In this document: in pieces, positions 5,561-11,168 of the stretch
Layout of the letters: each line of letters opens with the position of its first letter
Position numbering within the stretch: the stretch's first letter is position 1
Assembly (NCBI GenBank): GCA_022573485.1
Contig: JACZTW010000096.1
Location: forward strand, 1 to 11,845
Origin: Planctomycetota bacterium
GTDB taxonomy: Bacteria; Planctomycetota; Phycisphaerae; UBA1845; CAIVHJ01
Reading direction: 5' to 3'
Length of the DNA: 11,845 nucleotides
Notes under the pieces: model-generated
The model's input: only the letters and a program-made list of their open reading frames with translations
Told to the model about the DNA's origin: nothing
Databases searched by the model: none
Translations under genes and position numbers: made by a program

Positions 5561-7029
5561 GTGGACGGCTCCACGTGCGGTGACGGCGGAATGCGCAGCG
5601 CCTGCTCCAGCGCCTCTTCGAGTTCCCGTATGAGTTCACTGGAAAGCACGTGCTCGATTTCGTCCGCATCGCGGTCGACGTGCGACGGAGCGATGTCGGC
5701 GTACTTGATCAAATACATTTCCCACAGGCGGTGGTTGCGCAGCACGCGCTTGGCGTCTTCGCGACCCGTCGCAGTAAGGTGTACCTGGCTCGAAACGCCC
5801 ACGCCGACATCGCCGCGACGAATGGCACGGTCGAGCGTCTTCCTGAATATGTGCTCGCTCCAACTGCGTTTCGATTTGAGGTCGTGCAGCTTGACGCGAA
5901 AGCCCTCCCCGCACTGTTCCTCAACCTCAGCCAGGGCACGCAAGAGATTTTGATAACCCACGCGGCGGTTGAGCAGCCATTTCCGGAGCAGAGCTGCGCT
6001 CAGGCCTCGCCGCGGCGCAAAGAACATGCTGACCACGAAAAACGCCCCGGCAGTCATGACAATGATTGCTCCTGCGGGCAGACGAGCGGCCAGCGCGCTG
6101 ATCATCGATCCAATCCACCCGCTCAGTGCCCCGAATACGCCGGCGATGATCGTCATGGTCAAGAGGTTATCGGTCCAGAATCGCGCTGCGGCAGCCGGGA
6201 TGATCAGCAGCGCCACGATCAGAATCAAACCGACAGCCTGCAACCCAATGACGGTCGTCAGAACGACCAAAGCCATCATCAGAATATCAATGGCGGTGAC
6301 GGGCCAGCCCTGCGTCGCGGCGAACTCAGCGTCGAAGCACACCACGCGAAACTCTTTGAACAGGGCCGCAATCCCGATCACGACGGCCAGCGCCGCGCCG
6401 CCGATCAAGTAAGCGTCGCGCTGAATCAGCGCCGCCGTTTGGCCGTAGATGAACGACTGCAAGCCGGCCGCATTGCCGGTGTGCATTTGCTGAATGATGC
6501 TGAACAGCACCATGCCGACGCCGAAAAACACGCTCAACACGATGCCAATGGCAGCGTCTTCTTTGATGCGCGAATAGCGCCGAATAGCGATCACCGTCAG
6601 TACGCCCAGCACGCCGGATGCCGCGGCGCCGCTGATCAGCAGGGCCAGGTTCTTGGTTCCGGTGCATAGGAATACGATCGCAATGCCGGGAAGCGTGGCG
6701 TGACTGAGCGCGTCGCCCATGAGCGCCCGCTTGCGCAAATAGGCGAAGGTCCCCACGACCCCCGCCGCGATGCCGAGCAACGTCGTGCCGATGACCACGA
6801 CGCGCGTGTTGTGGCTTCGCAACAACAGCACATTCGTGACTTGCTCGATCGTCGGCCAGTCCGTCCGGTTGTCCGTAATCGACTGCGGCGCCTGGGCGAA
6901 TAACGAAGGCGTGAATAGAAACGCCGCACCGAAGACAATCAATGAGCCGCGGGCTTTAGCCCGCGCGGATTCCCGAACGACTTGACCCCACGACGCGCGG
7001 TTCATTCCCTGGATCTGGGCACGCGTCAT
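5557..7029 (-). CDS. Metal ABC transporter permease fused to a DtxR/MntR-type repressor domain (proximal copy)
   Basis: A 490-residue paralogue of the next gene, presumably forming a heterodimeric channel with it. After an N-terminal extension, the ABC-3 permease spans about residues 70-345, with MGDALSHATLPG (104-115) and IIPAAAARFW (276-285). Residues about 355-478 form a DtxR/MntR-like part with HRLWE (H433, E437) and DEIEH (D456, E459, H460). The first ligand of the second cluster is Asp here but Glu in the sister protein. The N-terminus is unusual: a basic stretch is followed by a hydrophobic run ending FLFTPSLFAQA (36-46) that looks like a signal peptide with an Ala-x-Ala cleavage site. 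The ATG at 7029 overlaps the ATPase stop by four bases. Codons 22-28 are written in a GC palindrome (6948-6965) that may be an inserted repeat. An internal start near residue 64-70 cannot be excluded. Confidence 0.9.
   Translation of the reverse strand: MTRAQIQGMNRASWGQVVRESARAKARGSLIVFGAAFLFTPSLFAQAPQSITDNRTDWPTIEQVTNVLLLRSHNTRVVVIGTTLLGIAAGVVGTFAYLRKRALMGDALSHATLPGIAIVFLCTGTKNLALLISGAAASGVLGVLTVIAIRRYSRIKEDAAIGIVLSVFFGVGMVLFSIIQQMHTGNAAGLQSFIYGQTAALIQRDAYLIGGAALAVVIGIAALFKEFRVVCFDAEFAATQGWPVTAIDILMMALVVLTTVIGLQAVGLILIVALLIIPAAAARFWTDNLLTMTIIAGVFGALSGWIGSMISALAARLPAGAIIVMTAGAFFVVSMFFAPRRGLSAALLRKWLLNRRVGYQNLLRALAEVEEQCGEGFRVKLHDLKSKRSWSEHIFRKTLDRAIRRGDVGVGVSSQVHLTATGREDAKRVLRNHRLWEMYLIKYADIAPSHVDRDADEIEHVLSSELIRELEEALEQALRIPPSPHVEPST
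6948..6965. repeat. Intragenic palindrome with 8-bp arms in the permease N-terminus
   Basis: Arms 6948-6955 (CGCGGGCT) and 6958-6965 (AGCCCGCG) are perfect reverse complements around a TT loop. On the coding strand the sequence encodes ARAKARG at residues 22-28, in the basic region before the hydrophobic stretch. The core GCGGGCTAAAGCCCGC resembles a short palindrome I recall as widely scattered in planctomycete genomes. That relation is from memory and would need a genome-wide count. Confidence 0.6.
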
Positions 7030-7838
7030 CGCTTTTCACCGTCAGCAATGGCCTGGGCCGCCCGGTCCAGCAGCGTCAGTCGGCCGCCGTAGGTCTTTTG
7101 AAGATTCTCGCGCGTGAAGGTCTCCGCCGTCGGGCCGCTGGCCACGATGCGCATGTTCAGCAGCACAACGTGATCAAAATATTCCGGCACGGTTTGCAAA
7201 TCGTGATGCACGACCAATACAGTCTTGCCTTTGTCCTTCAGTTGCCGCAATAACATCACGATGGATGATTCCGTCGTGGCGTCGACACCGGCAAACGGCT
7301 CGTCCATGAAGTAGATCTGCGCGTCCTGAGCCAGGGCCCGCGCCAAGAACACCCGCTGCTGCTGCCCACCGGAGAGTTTGCTGATTTGCCGCTTGGCATA
7401 GTCCGCCATGCCGACTTGATCCAGGCAGTGCAGAGCCGCCTCTTTGTGCTTCCGCCCCGGCGGCAGGCACCACGGAATCTGCCCATATCGGCCCATGGTC
7501 ACGACGTCCAACGCACTGGCCGGGAAGTCCCAGTCAACGCTCTCGCGCTGCGGAACATACCCAACGAGTCGGCGCTGCGCCTTATAAGCCTTGCCGTAAA
7601 ACCGCACGCTGCCCGAAGCCTTGGAAATCAAATCGAGACATGCTTTGATCAGCGTGGTCTTGCCGGCACCATTCGGCCCGATGATACCGATCAATTGACC
7701 CGCCGGCGCCGCGTAATCAATGTCCCACAAGACGGGCTTGCGATGATAGGCCACCGTCATGTCGTGAATCGAGACGGGCACCGCCGCGTCATGATCGGAC
7801 GATGAACGAGTCACGCGTTGTGTTTGAGGTTGAATCAC
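7026..7838 (-). CDS. Metal ABC transporter ATP-binding protein (Mn/Zn/Fe type)
   Basis: A 270-residue ATPase that powers the importer from the cytoplasmic face. It has Walker A GPNGAGKTT (54-62), the Q-loop at VPQRESVDWDFP (95-106, wording typical of the ZnuC/MntA/TroB family), signature LSGGQQQR (155-162), Walker B IYFMDEPFAGVD (175-186) and the switch histidine at VVHHDL (H211 or H212). The start is a GTG at 7838 with no convincing ribosome site. The next in-frame ATG (7760, residue 27) lies at the first conserved strand, so the true start may fall between them. The stop overlaps the first permease by four bases, which implies translational coupling. The binding-protein gene lies 150 bases upstream in the same direction. 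Confidence 0.93.
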   Translation of the reverse strand: MIQPQTQRVTRSSSDHDAAVPVSIHDMTVAYHRKPVLWDIDYAAPAGQLIGIIGPNGAGKTTLIKACLDLISKASGSVRFYGKAYKAQRRLVGYVPQRESVDWDFPASALDVVTMGRYGQIPWCLPPGRKHKEAALHCLDQVGMADYAKRQISKLSGGQQQRVFLARALAQDAQIYFMDEPFAGVDATTESSIVMLLRQLKDKGKTVLVVHHDLQTVPEYFDHVVLLNMRIVASGPTAETFTRENLQKTYGGRLTLLDRAAQAIADGEKR

Positions 7839-7988
7839 GACTACTGTATTGGGTACCTAGGGACTGCCAAACGACACGGGACCGACAGGGTCTCTCAAAA
7901 TGACTTCGTCGCTTAGCAGCCTACTCAAACCGCGTTGTGCTCCTGCATATCGAACCAATCCACGTGATCTTGGATACCGCGCTCGGTC
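7839..7988 (-). other. 150-base gap between binding-protein and ATPase genes
   Basis: All other junctions in this operon overlap by four bases, so this gap stands out. It holds no open frame of useful length, only a seven-codon frame starting near 7950 on the minus strand. There is an imperfect dyad around CACGTG (7961-7966) with CCAA/TTGG flanks at 7955-7958 and 7970-7973. It could hold an mRNA-processing or attenuation site that keeps binding-protein levels above the membrane parts, but no classical terminator is visible. Confidence 0.35.
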
Positions 7989-8987
7989 CTAACGATTCGC
8001 TGCCAGTTTCCCTTGCATCCCGCGCTCGGGCGCTGATCCGCCCAGGGCGCGCGCAATGGTCGTAACGTTGTGATCGATCATGCCAATGTAGGTGCCTTCA
8101 TAACTGCCGGGTTTGCCCATGGCATCCGAAAACAACAGGCCCCCGATGGCCACTTCGTGCCCCTGAGCTTTCGCGCCTTCAACAAGGGCCATGACATTCT
8201 TCTGGGAAACCGAAGTTTCGACGAAGACGGCCTTGATTTTGCGATCAACCAGGAGCTGCACGATCTGGTTGATGTCCTCGATGCCGGCCTGTGACTCGGT
8301 GCTGATGCCCTGGATGCCGCGGACCTCCAGGCCATACTGCCGGCCCAGGTAATTGAAGGCGTCGTGGGCCGTGACCATAATTCCGACCTGCGGTGGGATC
8401 GTCGCCAGCACCTCCTTGGCATAGGCGTGCAGCTTGTCCAGTTCCAGCGCGTAGCGCGTATAGTTCGCCTGATAGTACTGAGCATTTTTCGGATCGAATT
8501 CGCCGAGAGTCCGAGCCACCATTTCCGTGCATTTCTTCCACAGCGAGACGTCCATCCAAACGTGCGGATCGAAATGACCTTTGAACTCCGGCGGTTCGAG
8601 CAGGAGCGATTCGTTGATCAGTTCGGTCACGGCATACACCGACCGCTTGCGCGCGACCTTGATGAGCGCGTCGGCCATTTTGCCTTCGAGCATCAAGCCG
8701 CTGTAGATGATGATGTCCGCCCGCAGCAGCTTGGCGACGTCGCCGCGCGTAGCGCTGTAGAGATGCGGGTCTACGCCCTCACCGATGAGGCCCTCAACGA
8801 CGGCCTTCTCGCCGGCTACTTGCCGTACGATGTCCGTTACCATTCCAGTAGTGCAGACCACTCGATACGGGTAGGAATCAATCGTCTGCTCATCCGCCAT
8901 ACTGTCAGCGCCCGACAGCACCAGCCACGCCATACTGGCCACCGCCACACCGAACATCGCCACGACCCAAAATCTTCGAAGTTTCAT
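7989..8987 (-). CDS. Metal ABC transporter substrate-binding protein (ZnuA/TroA/PsaA cluster A-I)
   Basis: A 332-residue periplasmic metal receptor. Starting at the ATG at 8987, it has a signal peptide (MKLRRFW, then a hydrophobic run to about residue 26, then ADSMADE). No lipobox cysteine is obvious, so it is probably soluble. The four metal ligands of the family are all present: H75 (DPHLY), H142 (DPHVW), H208 (TAHDAF) and D288 (LFSDAMG). Three His plus Asp matches Treponema TroA. Manganese-specific PsaA and MntC carry Glu at the third position. There is no long His-rich loop of the kind seen in ZnuA zinc receptors. Together these suggest Zn/Mn/Fe of TroA type, with the metal not settled by sequence. 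In-frame starts at 9002 (ATG) and 9011 (TTG) would add 5-8 residues without improving the signal peptide. It is the first gene of the operon. Confidence 0.93.
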   Translation of the reverse strand: MKLRRFWVVAMFGVAVASMAWLVLSGADSMADEQTIDSYPYRVVCTTGMVTDIVRQVAGEKAVVEGLIGEGVDPHLYSATRGDVAKLLRADIIIYSGLMLEGKMADALIKVARKRSVYAVTELINESLLLEPPEFKGHFDPHVWMDVSLWKKCTEMVARTLGEFDPKNAQYYQANYTRYALELDKLHAYAKEVLATIPPQVGIMVTAHDAFNYLGRQYGLEVRGIQGISTESQAGIEDINQIVQLLVDRKIKAVFVETSVSQKNVMALVEGAKAQGHEVAIGGLLFSDAMGKPGSYEGTYIGMIDHNVTTIARALGGSAPERGMQGKLAANR

Positions 8988-9055
8988 ACCACTGCTTTCC
9001 ATCAAAGCCAACGTGCAATCCAGAGCACAAGAATCTTCTATCTGTCTAGCGTCTG

Positions 9056-9146
9056 ATTGTCCCGCAGGGGCATTTGAAAATAGCCCAGCGATTCATCGCG
9101 GGGTTCCAGGTCCAAGACCACGGTTCAGTCCCGTAGGGACGGCTGA
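9056..9146 (-). repeat. Composite palindromic element, inverted copy 1
   Basis: Read on the minus strand, this is CGTCCC-TAC-GGGACT, a spacer of about 22 bases, a stem ACCCCGCGATGAATCGCTGGG, then CTATTTTCAAAT and GCCCCTGCGGGAC. The same order of parts occurs on the plus strand at 9182-9280. It contains the perfect stem GTCCC/GGGAC with loop GTA at 9128-9140. It lies between the candidate operon promoter and the binding-protein gene and would be transcribed in the leader. Confidence 0.8.
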
Positions 9147-9181
9147 GGCGCTCGGTCAGAGAGTCATTCGACGACTTCACT

Positions 9182-9280
9182 TCAGTCGTCCCGACGGGAC
9201 TCATTGGCTCAAGCGCACTCTTGCATCCCAGTCCCGGCGCGCCGGGACTGGGCTATTCTCATTAAGCCCCTACGGGGCTG
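9182..9280 (+). repeat. Composite palindromic element, copy 2 in opposite orientation
   Basis: It runs CGTCCC-GAC-GGGACT, a spacer, a 26-bp palindrome, then GGGCTATTCTCATTA and AGCCCC-TAC-GGGGCT (9265-9279). The order and key bases match copy 1 on the other strand, with a 35-base centre between them, so 9056-9280 as a whole is a large imperfect inverted repeat. The stem GTCCC/GGGAC has loop GAC at 9188-9200. It looks like a miniature repeat family rather than a gene. Confidence 0.8.
9227..9252. repeat. Perfect 26-bp palindrome inside copy 2
   Basis: The half CCCAGTCCCGGCG (9227-9239) is followed without spacer by its exact reverse complement (9240-9252). The centre is GGCGCGCC. It replaces the stem seen at the equivalent place in copy 1 and could extrude as a cruciform or fold as a very stable RNA stem. 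Confidence 0.95.
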
Positions 9281-9334
9281 GCATCTGCGCGATACATTCC
9301 CTCTAAAGACGTACAGAATCTTGATTCTAGTACT

Positions 9335-9372
9335 TGCTAATTAGTGTAGCACAGGCTATACTTAGAAGTCAA
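9335..9372 (-). promoter_or_regulatory. Candidate promoter and operator of the metal operon
   Basis: On the minus strand, TTGACT (9372-9367) and TACACT (9348-9343) are 18 bases apart, a fair sigma-70-type pair. A 17-bp inverted repeat, TGCTA (9335-9339) and TAGCA (9347-9351), overlaps the -10 box, which is where a repressor site would be expected. A second dyad, AGAATC-TT-GATTCT at 9315-9328, lies just downstream of the expected start near 9336. The leader to the ATG at 8987 would be about 350 bases and contains both palindromic elements. The link to the fused repressor domains is inference. Confidence 0.45.
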
Positions 9373-9445
9373 GCGCAGGTTCCAACCGCTTGAACTCGCT
9401 GAAGTGCCGGCTTAGGGCTGCCCGCAGCCGGGCCGGGAGAACCGC

Positions 9446-9505
9446 CTCGACGCACAAGGTCGATCATCTCGTGAACGGTGTTGACCCAACCGAAAACTGA
9501 GACCA
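9446..9505 (+). repeat. Right copy of 60-bp direct repeat (orphan 3' end of anti-sigma gene)
   Basis: It matches 4073-4132 at 59 of 60 bases and in the same orientation. It still encodes the anti-sigma C-terminus ending VDPTEN and the stop, because its single difference (G at 9473) is synonymous. The reading frame continues open upstream to a stop at 9363-9365, but that stretch has no ATG and no similarity to the anti-sigma gene, so this is a detached fragment. It lies between the metal operon promoter and the phnE 3' end. Confidence 0.95.
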
Positions 9506-9607
9506 CAACTCAGCGCGGTTCGAGACTCGCCGCCGAGTGGTGGTCCCGTGACGAACTGGTTATTGCCCGGTTTTGAGTCTCGTCGTTCCAAGGGTTGCTC
9601 TTCCAGA
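9506..9607. other. Intergenic region downstream of phnE
   Basis: A 102-base gap after the phnE stop. An 8-bp inverted repeat, CGAGACTC (9521-9528) and GAGTCTCG (9575-9582), has a 46-base loop. A smaller ACTCG/CGAGT stem lies at 9525-9538. Either may help terminate the phn operon, but no U-tract is evident. Further left, 9281-9445 holds the candidate promoter and a GGCTG/CAGCC stem at 9416-9429. I see no gene anywhere in 9012-9607. Confidence 0.4.
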
Positions 9608-10423
9608 TCAAGTGAGACGCTTGCGAATTTGCACGCTGAGCTGATCGACACACAGTACGATCGCCATGGTAACCAGCACCATGGTGCAGACACGCGTGTA
9701 GTTGAACGAACGCCGATACAGCTCGATGTAGAATCCGATCCCCGCGCATCCCACGAGGCCTAAGACGGCCGACTCGCGTATGTTCATCTCCAAGCGGTAG
9801 AGCGTGAGCGAGACGATCTGAGGCGCCACCTGAGGCCAAACAGCGAAGCGAACCTTTTGCCACCAGTTCGCCCCGGCGCTGTCCATGGCTTCCCACACAC
9901 CTTCGAAGGCCGTCTCACACTCGTCGGCGAACAGCTTGCCAAGGTTTCCGACCGAATGGATTGCGATGGCTAGCACACCTGGAAACGGCCCCAGTCCCAC
10001 AGCACAGATGAAGAGCAGTGCCAAGATAATCACCGGAATCGACCGCATGATGGCCAGCAGCACCTTCAATGGGTGATGAACCCACTCCGGCGTGAGGTTG
10101 TTGGCCGCCAAAAGGCCCAGCATCAGAGCGAAGAGTCCGCCGATGGCCGTGCCCAGCAGCGCAGTCTGCAGCGTGAGCAGCGCTGATTGCCAACCGATGG
10201 CTAGTATTTCGCCGGTCGTGTCCGGTGGCATCATTCTGCTGACGAAATCCACGATGGCGGGCGCCCCTGATGCCAGACCGCCGAGAGAAAACTCAGTCCC
10301 CCGCCATGACCACACCAGCGCGACCGAAGCGATCGGAATGCAGGCGAGTCTAAGCGCCCACCATTGCAAGCGGCTTGCCTGCCGAGGAATCGCCGCGATA
10401 GAGTGGGGTGGGCTCGTAGCCAA
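9608..10423 (-). CDS. phnE: Phosphonate/phosphite-type ABC transporter permease PhnE
   Basis: A 271-residue inner-membrane permease of the binding-protein-dependent (BPD_transp_1) superfamily. Hydrophobic helices occur at about 24-38, 82-106, 120-146, 148-166 and 245-262. The ATPase-contact loop is at about 180-203 (SAGANWWQKVRFAVWPQVAP). The stretch RLEMNIRESAVLGLVGCAGI (210-229) is the wording I recognise from PhnE. The start is a TTG at 10423, chosen because a full Shine-Dalgarno AGGAGGTG sits at 10435-10428 just before it. This makes the gene overlap the end of phnC by 74 bases. A later TTG at 10369 would reduce the overlap but has no such site. It is the last gene visible in the phn operon. 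Confidence 0.9.
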   Translation of the reverse strand: MATSPPHSIAAIPRQASRLQWWALRLACIPIASVALVWSWRGTEFSLGGLASGAPAIVDFVSRMMPPDTTGEILAIGWQSALLTLQTALLGTAIGGLFALMLGLLAANNLTPEWVHHPLKVLLAIMRSIPVIILALLFICAVGLGPFPGVLAIAIHSVGNLGKLFADECETAFEGVWEAMDSAGANWWQKVRFAVWPQVAPQIVSLTLYRLEMNIRESAVLGLVGCAGIGFYIELYRRSFNYTRVCTMVLVTMAIVLCVDQLSVQIRKRLT

Positions 10424-11168
10424 GATACACCTCCTGAAGTTGGTCGTCCGTCAATCGTGACGGCAAGTCGTCGAAAACAATCCTCCCGTCGCGAAGCCCG
10501 ACCACACGATTTACGAATCGCTTGGCGAGGGCGGGCTGATGAAGGTTGAGAATCAGAGTGGCGTCATGGTGCTTGGTTACCTCGACTAATAACGTGAGAA
10601 CCTCTGCTCCCAGAACGGGGTCGAGATTGCTGACCGGTTCGTCGGCGAGAATCACCTCCGGTTGCTGAGCAACCACGCGGGCGATGGCGACGCGTTGCTG
10701 CTGCCCCCCGGAGAGCGTGTCCGCCCGCTGGTGAACCTGCTCTTGGAGCCCCACCTCACAGATCGCCCGCCAGGCGATTTGCTTGTCCTCCGCGCTAAAC
10801 CGCCCGAAAAGCGACTTCAGGCGATGGGTCGACCCCAAGCGTCCACACAATACGTTTTGGAGCACGGTCATGCGGGGCACGAGGTGGAACTGCTGAAAGA
10901 TCAGACCGATTCGTCGCTGGACGCGCCGTCGTGCCAACCGATCACACATGGACCAGTTCAGACCGAGCACTTCGATCTTTCCGCGAGACGGGCGGACATA
11001 CCCTTTGATCGCGCGAAGCAGCGTGGTCTTGCCCGCGCCGGAGGGCCCGATGATGCCGACGCACTCACCACGATCAAATCGCAACTGGTCGATGCATAGT
11101 GCCACGCGCCGACCATAGTTGACGCGAAGGTGTTCAACCAAAATGACGGGGGCGTTGCGCTCGGCCAT
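10350..11168 (-). CDS. phnC: Phosphonate/phosphite-type ABC transporter ATP-binding protein PhnC
   Basis: A 272-residue cytoplasmic ATPase that energises PhnE. It shows Walker A GPSGAGKTT (41-49), the Q-loop LIFQQFHLVPRMTVLQNVL (89-107, characteristic of PhnC), signature LSGGQQQRV (152-160), Walker B VILADEPVSNLDP (172-184) and the switch region LNLHQP (H210). The length is typical of the family. The ATG at 11168 shares one base with the stop of the binding-protein gene (TAATG read on the minus strand), and the 3' end is overlapped by phnE, so the three genes form one tightly packed operon. The substrate could be phosphonate, phosphite or phosphate. The ATPase does not discriminate. Confidence 0.93.
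   Translation of the reverse strand: MAERNAPVILVEHLRVNYGRRVALCIDQLRFDRGECVGIIGPSGAGKTTLLRAIKGYVRPSRGKIEVLGLNWSMCDRLARRRVQRRIGLIFQQFHLVPRMTVLQNVLCGRLGSTHRLKSLFGRFSAEDKQIAWRAICEVGLQEQVHQRADTLSGGQQQRVAIARVVAQQPEVILADEPVSNLDPVLGAEVLTLLVEVTKHHDATLILNLHQPALAKRFVNRVVGLRDGRIVFDDLPSRLTDDQLQEVYLGYEPTPLYRGDSSAGKPLAMVGA
10428..10435 (-). promoter_or_regulatory. Strong ribosome binding site deciding a TTG start for phnE
   Basis: AGGAGGTG is a perfect complement of the 16S rRNA tail, with a 4-base gap to the TTG at 10423-10421 (6 bases if measured from AGGAGG). It lies inside the phnC coding region. No other junction in this window has so good a site. Confidence 0.8.

Noticed and set aside
4553..5953. 466-codon open frame on the plus strand, antisense to both permeases
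   Set aside because: The translation is rich in His, Gln, Arg and Asp with no family signature, and the minus strand carries clear permease and repressor motifs across the same span. It also crosses the junction of two overlapping genes.
5650..6669. 339-codon open frame on the plus strand
   Set aside because: Same reason: a low-information antisense shadow of the proximal permease, common in GC-rich DNA.
8364..9056. 230-codon open frame opposite the metal-binding protein
   Set aside because: An antisense shadow. The minus strand has a signal peptide and all four metal ligands.
9056..9280. CRISPR-like array
   Set aside because: The repeats are palindromic, differ in sequence and lie in opposite orientations. 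There are no regular direct repeats with uniform spacers and no cas genes.
9013..9306. 97-codon open frame across the palindromic elements
   Set aside because: Its length comes from GC-rich repeat DNA without stops. It has no ribosome site and no recognisable protein pattern.
9363..9500. Open frame running into the right 60-bp repeat as a small gene
   Set aside because: There is no ATG or GTG with a ribosome site, and the part before the repeat has no similarity to the anti-sigma gene. It is best read as a detached 3' fragment.
4073..9505. Classic insertion sequence or transposon
   Set aside because: The flanks are 60-bp direct repeats rather than terminal inverted repeats with a short target duplication, and no transposase or integrase lies between them.
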